This document shows, piece after piece, positions 25,558-32,500 of a stretch of DNA of 64,000 bases. Position numbers and translations under genes: made by a program. The stretch comes from Corallococcus macrosporus DSM 14697 (lineage in GTDB: Bacteria > Myxococcota > Myxococcia > Myxococcales > Myxococcaceae), in the NCBI RefSeq assembly GCF_002305895.1, contig NZ_CP022203.1, positions 6,730,001 to 6,794,000 on the forward strand, given 5' to 3'. Within the stretch, counting starts at the first letter, position 1. Every line of letters starts with the position of its first letter. Below the pieces are notes generated by a model, which made no database searches, had not been told where the DNA came from, and saw only the letters and a list, made by a program, of their open reading frames with translations.

Positions 25558-25587
25558 GGGCAGGGCGCAAGTAACATGGGGAACCAC

Positions 25588-27312
25588 ATGCACCCAAGGA
25601 TTCCACTGCTGCTCGCCTTCGCCTGTTGCCTCGTCGGCTGCCCCAAGGGGCCCCCCGCCGATGCCCGACAGGCCCTTTCCGAGAAGCAGCAGCTCCAGGC
25701 GGACGTCAGCGCCATGTCCACGAAGGCCGAGACGCTCCTCGAGGCCCAGAGCCGGCTGGTGTGGGACTTCTGGACGCAGGGCCGTCACGTGGACGTCGCC
25801 GCCACCTATGCGGGCCAGGAGGCGCTGTTCAGCGTCGAGAACATCCGCAGAATCGACCGGCTGCGCCAGCTCACCGACGACGCCCGCGAGGTGCGCGCCC
25901 TCACCGCGCTGCACTCGCACTTCGCCGGGGAGTACCTGTCCCACGCGCTGGCCGAGTACAACGACGCGGCCGCCAACCTGGAGGCCTCCCTCACCTTCCC
26001 CATGGACGGGAAGGACGTGCGCTACCGGGACCTGGAGCGGCTGCTGGCCAACGAGCGCACGGTGGCGCGGCGCCGGGCGCTGTACGCCGCGGCCACGCCC
26101 GCCATCGAGCGGCTGAACCAGACGCTGCGCCGCCGCGAGGAGCGCGCGGAGGAGCTGGTGCGCGAGCTGGGGTTCGAGTCCTACGAGGCCTTCGGCAGCG
26201 AGCTGCGGCAGGCGGACCTGGGCCGGCTGAGCGTGCTGGCGGAGGAGATTCTGCAGGCCACGCAGGCCCCCTACCGCGTGGTGATGGAGCGGCTGAGCCA
26301 GCGCGAGCTGGGCATGCCCTTCAAGGACATCACCCGCGCGGACATCCCCCGCCTGTTCCGCTCGCGCGAGGTGGAGGACGCCTTCCCCAGGGGCGAGTCC
26401 CTGCTCAAGGCGCACGGGACGCTGGCGGGCATGGGCCTGGACCTGGGGGAGCTGCCCAACGTCACCATCGACGCGCGCGACGTGAAGGCCAAGAGCTCCC
26501 GCCCCCTGGCGCTGGTGGTGCGCGTGCCGTCCGACGTGCGCATCTCCTTCAAGCCGGGCACGGGCGTGCTGCACCAGGCGCGCGTGCTCCATGAGTTCGG
26601 CCACGCGCTGCACGCGGCCTTCACCACGGAGGCGCGCTTCGAGCTGGCGCGCCTGGGCAACCCCACCGTGGGCGAGGCCTTCTCCGCCCTCTTCGAGGAC
26701 CTGGCCGAGGACCCGGTGTGGCTGGAGGAGCACGCGGGCGTCAGCGGCGAGCAGCGCGCCCAGTACCTGGCCGCGTCCAGCGCGCACAAGCTGTACCTCA
26801 TCCGTCACGCCGCGGGCCGGCTGCTGTACCAGTTGGAGCTGCACCGCCGCGTGGAGGCCGACCCGAAGGCGCTGTACCGCGAAATCATGTCGCGCACCGA
26901 CGACATCCCGCTGACGGACGTGGACGCCGAGCGCTACCTCGTGGACCAGGAGGACTTCTTCCAGTCCGCGGACAGCTTCCGCGCCTGGTTCCTGGCGGGG
27001 CAGCTCCAGGCGCAGCTCAAGGCGCGCTTCGGCCCCGCGTGGTGGCGCAACGCCCAGTCGGGCGAGTTCCTCAAGGCGCTGTGGGCCCGGGGCAACGCCC
27101 TGTCCGCCCGCGAGGTGGCCCAGGCCATCGGGGAGAAGGGCATCGAGCCGGACGTGCTGCTGCTGCGGCTGGGCACCACGCTCCAGGTGCCCATGAAGCT
27201 CAACCTGGAGGGCGTGGAGGACGCCATCCTCCCCGCCGCGCCGGGGCTGGAGGACTTCACCCAGCCCCCACCCGCGCCGGGGCTGGAGGAGTTCACCGCG
27301 CCGGCCCCCTAG
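25588..27312 (+). CDS. M3-type zinc metallopeptidase lipoprotein
   Basis: The 574-residue protein has a lipoprotein signal (LLAFACCLVGC) and a thimet-oligopeptidase-like body. The zinc motif HEFGH is at residues 335-339, preceded by HQARVL, with a candidate third ligand glutamate at residue 363 or 370 (GEAFSALFED). The N-terminal half is strongly helical and charged, as in M3 peptidases. It probably cleaves peptides on the outer face of the cell or in the periplasm. The C-terminus repeats PGLEDFT and PGLEEFT. The ATG at 25588 with GGGGA upstream was preferred to one at 25576. Its TAG stop lies in a CTAG that is also the stop of the convergent cotH-like gene. Confidence 0.8.
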   Translation: MHPRIPLLLAFACCLVGCPKGPPADARQALSEKQQLQADVSAMSTKAETLLEAQSRLVWDFWTQGRHVDVAATYAGQEALFSVENIRRIDRLRQLTDDAREVRALTALHSHFAGEYLSHALAEYNDAAANLEASLTFPMDGKDVRYRDLERLLANERTVARRRALYAAATPAIERLNQTLRRREERAEELVRELGFESYEAFGSELRQADLGRLSVLAEEILQATQAPYRVVMERLSQRELGMPFKDITRADIPRLFRSREVEDAFPRGESLLKAHGTLAGMGLDLGELPNVTIDARDVKAKSSRPLALVVRVPSDVRISFKPGTGVLHQARVLHEFGHALHAAFTTEARFELARLGNPTVGEAFSALFEDLAEDPVWLEEHAGVSGEQRAQYLAASSAHKLYLIRHAAGRLLYQLELHRRVEADPKALYREIMSRTDDIPLTDVDAERYLVDQEDFFQSADSFRAWFLAGQLQAQLKARFGPAWWRNAQSGEFLKALWARGNALSAREVAQAIGEKGIEPDVLLLRLGTTLQVPMKLNLEGVEDAILPAAPGLEDFTQPPPAPGLEEFTAPAP

Positions 27313-29225
27313 AAGGGACCGAAGGCCGCTTCCAGGTGCTGGCGCACGTGCGTGGGCCGCTGCGTGGCGAACGCACGCATCGCGTCCACGGCGTAGCGCC
27401 AGGACTCCACGGACGCCGGGTAGCCCCAGCGCTCGATGTGCGCGGGCATCTCCGCGGCCACCAGGTCGGCCAGGGACTCCAGGTGCGCGGTCACGCGCTC
27501 CTCGCGGAAGGTGTTGTCCAGGTGCCACTGGAAGCGCGTCACGAAGCGGTGCTTGAAGTCCGCGTTCGTCAGCAGCCCGCGGAGCAGCAGCACGGACCAC
27601 TCCGGCAGCGACTCGTCCGTCAGCACCCGCGCCAATGAGTCGTAGCCCGGGTCGCCGAGGAAGGCGTTGTCCAAATCATAGAGCAGCCAGCGCCAGCGGC
27701 CGTCCGTCGCCGCGGGCCCCTGGGCCTCCGGCGCCACGTAGCGCCAGAACTTCACGTTGTTCTGGGGCCAGTCACCGTTCGCGAAGAAGAGCTCCGCGAC
27801 CTGGTAGTCGATGAAGTCGTCCACATCCATCATCGCCTCCACCTGGGCCAGGTTCTCCGGGAGGGAGAGGTCGTTGCTCCGGACGAAGTCCAGCAGCGCC
27901 AGGTAGTGCGCCTCGTCTCCCTCCTCGCCGGTGTCGAGCAAGCCCTCCAGCTCCAGGATGGCCACCTTCTTGCGGTCGATGCCGTGGCGCGACGCGAGGT
28001 AGTACTCGTCGTACCGCTCGCGCAGCTCGTGCAGGCCCCAGTACTCACCGTTGAGGTACAGCACGGTGGGACGGCAGGCCTGCAGGTGCAGGGACGTCTC
28101 GCGCAGCAGGCCCTGGAGCGCGCAGTCCCGAATCTTGGAGAAGAGCAGGTCCTGGCCCGACGTGCGGACGATGAGGCGGGTGTACGCGTCCAGCGCCTGG
28201 TCGGGGAACACCGCCGCGCGGAACGTCTTGGGCCCGTAGTCCTCCTTCGCGTACAGGCGCAGGCTCTTGTGCGGCAGCGCCGCGCTGCCCGAGCCGTGGA
28301 TGCGCACGCCCGCGCCCTGCGCGATCACCGGCTGGCCGTCCACCTCGAACCACTCCACGTGGAGGGGCCGCTCCCAGTCCTTGCCGCCCTGGTGGTAGTT
28401 GCCGTTGCCCCATATCCAGTCCGGCCGCGGGTCCTCCGCGTGCGTGCGCCCGGGCACGTAGATGCCGTGCTCGAAGCCGAACAAGTGCTCCGCGTCCACC
28501 GTCAGCGACATCACCGGCAGCGCGCCGTGTGACGCGTCGATGAGGTAGGTCCGGGTGCCGGACGCGCCCACGGGCGTGGCCTCCTGGAACTGCTGGAAGC
28601 GCACCACGGCGGCGCGGCCAGCGGGCGTGCGCGGCGGCAACCACCGCCAATCCACCGGCGTCTCCGGCGGATTCGTGGGGATGAGGGAGAGCGGCGTGGG
28701 CTCGCCCTGGGAGCGCAGCAGGACCAGCGGCGCGGAGTAGACGGGCGAGTCCGCCCTGGGCGTCGAACCGTCCAGCGTGTAACGCGTCGTCGCGGACCCG
28801 GACGAGGGCAGCGTCAGCAGCGACGCGGGCTGGTACAGCGCGTGCGCCGTGTCGAACTCCAGCGGCTGGAGCGCGAGCGACGCGCGGGCCGGCACGCCCG
28901 CGCCGTCATGCCCCACCACTTCAATGGCGCGCGTCCCCACGCCGGGCCGCCAGGGGATGCTCCATTCGTCGCCATGCACCTCCGCCCAGCCAAGCAACAC
29001 GCCGTCCACGTGGACTTCCACGGCCTTGATGTCGCCCTGCCCCTGGATGGTGCCCCGCAGGAAGCCGGCCGCGTTGTCCATGCCGTCAATGGACACGAAC
29101 GGAGCGGACTGCTCCTCCCGAGGCACGTCGATGGGCGAAGCCGGCGGAGCATCCTCACGGCAGGCGGCCAGCGAAACCGTGAGCAGCAACAGCGCCGAGC
29201 GGGACTTGTAACGAAAGGTCCTCAA
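27309..29225 (-). CDS. CotH-kinase family lipoprotein
   Basis: The 638-residue protein has a lipoprotein signal ending in SLAAC (Cys22), a beta-rich N-terminal region of about 250 residues with an Ig-like segment, and a CotH kinase-like domain: HVEWFEVDG, GVRIHGSGSAALPHKSLRL, GLHELRERYDEYYLASRHG and the C-terminal WRWLLYDLDNAFL with a DxD-type aspartate pair. CotH proteins are atypical kinases first found on Bacillus spore coats; many myxobacterial copies exist with unknown substrates. A TTG start is used because GGAG stands 8 bases upstream and the signal peptide follows directly; the upstream frame looks non-coding. It is convergent with the metallopeptidase and shares its stop palindrome. 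Confidence 0.8.
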   Translation of the reverse strand: MRTFRYKSRSALLLLTVSLAACREDAPPASPIDVPREEQSAPFVSIDGMDNAAGFLRGTIQGQGDIKAVEVHVDGVLLGWAEVHGDEWSIPWRPGVGTRAIEVVGHDGAGVPARASLALQPLEFDTAHALYQPASLLTLPSSGSATTRYTLDGSTPRADSPVYSAPLVLLRSQGEPTPLSLIPTNPPETPVDWRWLPPRTPAGRAAVVRFQQFQEATPVGASGTRTYLIDASHGALPVMSLTVDAEHLFGFEHGIYVPGRTHAEDPRPDWIWGNGNYHQGGKDWERPLHVEWFEVDGQPVIAQGAGVRIHGSGSAALPHKSLRLYAKEDYGPKTFRAAVFPDQALDAYTRLIVRTSGQDLLFSKIRDCALQGLLRETSLHLQACRPTVLYLNGEYWGLHELRERYDEYYLASRHGIDRKKVAILELEGLLDTGEEGDEAHYLALLDFVRSNDLSLPENLAQVEAMMDVDDFIDYQVAELFFANGDWPQNNVKFWRYVAPEAQGPAATDGRWRWLLYDLDNAFLGDPGYDSLARVLTDESLPEWSVLLLRGLLTNADFKHRFVTRFQWHLDNTFREERVTAHLESLADLVAAEMPAHIERWGYPASVESWRYAVDAMRAFATQRPTHVRQHLEAAFGPF

Positions 29226-29399
29226 TGACTTGTCTCCCTGAAAGCGCGCGGCCAGACCCCGGCTGGCGCGGGGACGTCCGGCCCGCGGGAGCACCTGCCT
29301 CCCGCGACACGTCCCTCCCGTGCCCATGCATGACGCACGCCCTCAAGACGCCTCGGCGGCACGTCCCGGCACGCACACCCACGGCGAACGCGGCCGGCG

Positions 29400-29428
29400 A
29401 ATGTATCCCAGTGGACATTTGAGGTCCA
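29400..29428 (-). promoter_or_regulatory. Candidate sigma-70 promoter for the cotH-like gene
   Basis: On the minus strand TGGACC (29423-29428) and TACATT (29400-29405) are separated by 17 bases, each matching four of six consensus positions. The element overlaps a small inverted repeat TGGAC/GTCCA. It would give a leader of about 170 bases. The assignment is weak, but it is the best candidate in the 293-bp gap 29226-29518, which otherwise holds only the terminator at its upper end. Confidence 0.3.
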
Positions 29429-29452
29429 TGCACCCCCAGCCCCCGTCGCGGG

Positions 29453-29491
29453 AAAAACAAGGGCCCCCGCCCGGCGTCGGACGGAGGCCCT
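29453..29491 (-). terminator. Intrinsic terminator of the SPFH gene
   Basis: Read on the minus strand just after the SPFH gene stop, AGGGCC and GGCCCT form the base of a GC-rich stem (with further pairing between TCCGTCC and GGGCGGG), followed directly by TTGTTTTT. This is a classical rho-independent terminator. Confidence 0.8.
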
Positions 29492-29518
29492 GGGTGCCGC
29501 GCGGGGCGCGGAAGGGAA

Positions 29519-30580
29519 CTACAGGAGCTTCATCAGCTCCGCGCGCTTCGCGTTGTACTCCTCGTCGGAGAGCACGCCGGCGTCCTTCAGCTCCTTGATT
29601 TCCTTCAGGCGCTGCGCGGGGCTGCGCGTGTCCGCCGGGGGCGCCGCGGGCGCGGGCTCCGGGGGCCGCTGCTGGTACGGCTGCTGCTGGTGCTGCTGGT
29701 TCATGAACTGCTGGGCCATGCCGAAGCCCATGCCCATGCCCATGCCGCCCAGCGCGTTGCCGGCGCCACCGCCGCCGTCACCGCCCTTGGCCATGCCCTC
29801 GGCCGCGCCGAGCATCGCCTGGCCCTGCGCGTACTGCTGGAAGCCACCGGCCAGACGCGAGTACGCCACGTCCTTGCCCAGCTTCTTCAGCGTCGCCTCG
29901 TCCTCCTCCTTGATGGAGACGTGGAAGTTGCCCATCCGCACCACGGTGAGGCCGTAGCCGTCCACGTGGGGCTTGAGCCCGGCGATGACCTCCGTCTCAA
30001 TCTCCTCGGTGTACGCGCCGCTCGTCACGTCGAGCAGCGGCCACCGCTTCTTGACGAGCAGCTCCGCGATGCGGTCGCGCGTCACCTTCAGCACCTGGTT
30101 CTTGAACCAGCCGAGCAGCTCGTCGTTGCCGGTGCGGCCCATGCCCACCAGCCCCACCACGAGGCGCTCCGGGTCCGTCACGCGGATGGAGAAGTCGCCG
30201 TACACCATGGTGCCGATGCCCAGGCCCGTCTCCGGGTCACGCACGTCACCGATGGGGCCGCCGAACTTCACGCCGGCGAACTCCCGGGTGGAGACGAAGA
30301 AGATTTCGGAGATGAAGAGGTTGCCGCCCGTGAACCCTTCGATGAGGCGGGACAGGAACGGGATGTTGTTCGTGTCCAGCGAGTGGCGGCCGGGCCCCAG
30401 CTTGCCCTCCACCTTGCCGTCCTTCACGAAGAGGGCGACCTCGTCCGCATCGACGGTGAGCTGGGTCAGCATCCGGACGTTGTTCTCCGGATACTTGTAG
30501 ATGATGTCGCCCTTCGCCGAGTCCGCCCGGGCGATGAAGTTGCGCTTCGCCTCACCCTTGATGCTGTCGAAGATACCCAT
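29519..30580 (-). CDS. SPFH-domain protein with C-terminal SHOCT motif
   Basis: The 353-residue protein begins MGIFDSIKGEAKRNFIAR and has an SPFH (band-7-like) domain of the YdjI type in residues 30-240, with GKLGPGRHSLDTNNIPFL and GDFSIRVTDPERLV. A low-complexity Gly/Met-rich and Gln/Pro-rich linker follows (GGMGMGMGFG, NQQHQQQPYQQ), and the C-terminal 30 residues (RLKEIKELKDAGVLSDEEYN) form a SHOCT motif, which mediates oligomerisation. Such proteins scaffold membrane microdomains or stress assemblies; the exact function is unknown. It stands alone, with its own terminator downstream. Confidence 0.85.
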   Translation of the reverse strand: MGIFDSIKGEAKRNFIARADSAKGDIIYKYPENNVRMLTQLTVDADEVALFVKDGKVEGKLGPGRHSLDTNNIPFLSRLIEGFTGGNLFISEIFFVSTREFAGVKFGGPIGDVRDPETGLGIGTMVYGDFSIRVTDPERLVVGLVGMGRTGNDELLGWFKNQVLKVTRDRIAELLVKKRWPLLDVTSGAYTEEIETEVIAGLKPHVDGYGLTVVRMGNFHVSIKEEDEATLKKLGKDVAYSRLAGGFQQYAQGQAMLGAAEGMAKGGDGGGGAGNALGGMGMGMGFGMAQQFMNQQHQQQPYQQRPPEPAPAAPPADTRSPAQRLKEIKELKDAGVLSDEEYNAKRAELMKLL

Positions 30581-30708
30581 TGCCAGTCAGCGCCTCCGTG
30601 GCCGCGGTGGCGGCCGGTCAACCCGCGCCGCCGCCTCAACCCCTTTTAAGAGCATGGCATCCGGGACGAAAGCGCGCGCGCTCGCGTACCGTCACCTGCT
30701 CGCAACAT

Positions 30709-30723
30709 GCCAGTTTCACTGGC
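30709..30723. promoter_or_regulatory. Short perfect hairpin between ABC permease and SPFH genes
   Basis: GCCAGT and ACTGGC pair perfectly across a 3-base loop in the 198-bp gap 30581-30778. It lies about 55 bases beyond the stop of the ABC permease gene on the minus strand, so it may help end that operon, though no T-run follows. Confidence 0.3.
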
Positions 30724-30778
30724 GAAAGCCTAGCCGCTCGGCCGGCCGGATGCCCTGGAAAGCGACAGCCGGCGTCCG

Positions 30779-31579
30779 CTAGCCCCAGCGGCTCACCAGC
30801 CGCTCCCGATCCAACAGGCGGATACTGGCCCACAGCAGGAAGGCGTCCAGCACCAGCACCACCGCGCCCTGGAGCAGGTAGTAGCCGAAGCCCGCCTTGA
30901 GGACGCCGGCCACCTGCCCGCCCACCATGCCGACGATGGGCAGCACCACCAGCGCGGAGAGCTGCTGGGCCATGCGCGCCTCGCTCACCCGGGCGGAGAT
31001 GAGCACCGCCACCCCGTTGCCGAAGAAGGCGAACAGCGGCGCGATGACGAACACGCCGAAGGTCCACAGCGCGTTCGGCATCAGCGGCATCTTCACCAGC
31101 GGCCACGCGACGATGTCCACGCCCACGCAGAACAGGACGAAGGCCGTCCACGTAATCGCCACGGACGGCACCAGCGCCGCCAGGCTCTTGCCCGTCACCA
31201 GCTCCGCCGCCGTCACCGGCGAGGACAGGAGCGGCTCCAGCGTGCGCCGCTCCTTCTCCCCCGCCACGCTCTGGGACGCGATGAGGATGGGCACGAACAC
31301 CGGCATCACCAGGAACATGCCGAACCAGTCGGTGAGCGTCTTGTCGATGAGGAAGCGCGCGGCGCTGGCGCCCAGCGGCAGCGCGGGGTCATAGAAGAGC
31401 GCCACGCTGCGCAGGTCCGCGTGGTTGGGCGTGCGCACGTACGTCCACACCACGCCAATGGGCACCAGCACCATGACGGTGGGCAGCACCGCCATGGACA
31501 CCAGCAGGCCCAGGTTCTTTCGCAGGTCCAGGAAGTCCTTCCAGAACACCGCCAGGGCCCGCTTCGGACGAAACGCCAT
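30779..31579 (-). CDS. ABC-2 type transporter permease (NatB-like)
   Basis: The 266-residue membrane protein has about six transmembrane segments and the ABC-2 permease signature GEKERRTLEPLLSSPVTAAELVTGKSLAA, as in NatB-type exporters. It starts three bases after the stop of the ATPase gene and together they form a minimal exporter, probably a homodimeric permease with two ATPases. The substrate is unknown. Confidence 0.85.
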   Translation of the reverse strand: MAFRPKRALAVFWKDFLDLRKNLGLLVSMAVLPTVMVLVPIGVVWTYVRTPNHADLRSVALFYDPALPLGASAARFLIDKTLTDWFGMFLVMPVFVPILIASQSVAGEKERRTLEPLLSSPVTAAELVTGKSLAALVPSVAITWTAFVLFCVGVDIVAWPLVKMPLMPNALWTFGVFVIAPLFAFFGNGVAVLISARVSEARMAQQLSALVVLPIVGMVGGQVAGVLKAGFGYYLLQGAVVLVLDAFLLWASIRLLDRERLVSRWG

Positions 31580-31582
31580 GGG

Positions 31583-32500
31583 CTACCCCCTCCCTTCGCG
31601 CAGCAGCTCCAGGTAGACCTCTTCCAGGGGACGCTGCGTGGGCACCGCGCTGTGCACCCGCGCGCCCGCGCCCACCAGGCAGGCCACCACGTCGGGCGCT
31701 TGCGCGTCCTCCGCCAGCATGACGCGCAGCTTCTGCCCCTCCGCCAGGACGTTGGGCGCGAAGGGGAGCTGGGCCAGCGCGCCGCGGAAGCGCTCCGCCT
31801 CCCCTTCCACGCGCACCTCCAGCGCCTGCCCCGCGTGCCGCAGCTCGCGGACCGGGCCCATGGCCAGCAGGCGGCGCTTCACCACCGCCACGCGCTCGCA
31901 CAGCCGCTCCACCTCCGCCAGGTTGTGCGAGCACAGGACGATGGTGCGCCCCTCCGACGCCAGCTCCGCCACCGCGTCGCGCACGGTGCGCGCGGACTCC
32001 GGGTCCAGGCCGCTGGTGGGCTCGTCCAGGAAGATGACCTTCGGGTCGTGCACCAGCGTCCGGACGATGGCCAGCTTCTGGCGCATGCCCTTGGAGAAGC
32101 CGCCCACCGGCTCCGCTTCACGGCCGCCCAGACCGAAGCGCTCCAGGTAGTGCCGGGCCCGGGGCCAGGCCGCGGACTCATCCAGCTCATGCAGCTTCAT
32201 GAAGAAGCGCAGGTTCTCCCGCGCGGTGAGCCGGTCGTAGAGCCCGGGCTGCTCGGTGAGCAGGCCCACCACCTTGCGCAGCGGCTCGCCGTCCCGGTCC
32301 ACGTGGTGGCCCCACACGGTGGCCTCGCCCTCGGTGGGCCGCAGCAGCCCCGTGAGCATGCGCACCGTGGTCGTCTTCCCCGCGCCGTTGGGCCCCAAGA
32401 GGCCGAACACCTCTCCGGGCCGCACGTGGAAGGACAGCGCCTCCACGGCCACCCGGTCTCCGAAGCGCTTGCCCAACCCCTGGACGTGGATGCCGCTCAA
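31583..32500 (-). CDS. ABC transporter ATP-binding protein (NatA-like)
   Basis: The 305-residue protein has a complete ABC ATPase core: Walker A GPNGAGKTTT, Q-loop region LLTEQPGLYDRLTARENL, signature region GGFSKGMRQKLAI (SKGMR in place of SGGQ), Walker B VIFLDEPTSGLD and switch histidine CSHNL. The C-terminal 80 residues are the extension common to ABC-2 exporter ATPases. It starts at a TTG that overlaps the stop of the glycosyltransferase gene in TTGA, so the three genes form one unit with coupled translation. Confidence 0.88.
   Translation of the reverse strand: MSGIHVQGLGKRFGDRVAVEALSFHVRPGEVFGLLGPNGAGKTTTVRMLTGLLRPTEGEATVWGHHVDRDGEPLRKVVGLLTEQPGLYDRLTARENLRFFMKLHELDESAAWPRARHYLERFGLGGREAEPVGGFSKGMRQKLAIVRTLVHDPKVIFLDEPTSGLDPESARTVRDAVAELASEGRTIVLCSHNLAEVERLCERVAVVKRRLLAMGPVRELRHAGQALEVRVEGEAERFRGALAQLPFAPNVLAEGQKLRVMLAEDAQAPDVVACLVGAGARVHSAVPTQRPLEEVYLELLREGRG

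Noticed and set aside
24565-25575. N-terminal extension of the M3 peptidase frame
   Set aside because: This part is antisense to epmA; a lipoprotein signal with a ribosome-binding site begins at 25588.
29320-29598. Plus-strand open frame in the cotH-SPFH gap
   Set aside because: It runs across the intrinsic terminator and into the antisense of the SPFH gene with no ribosome-binding site.
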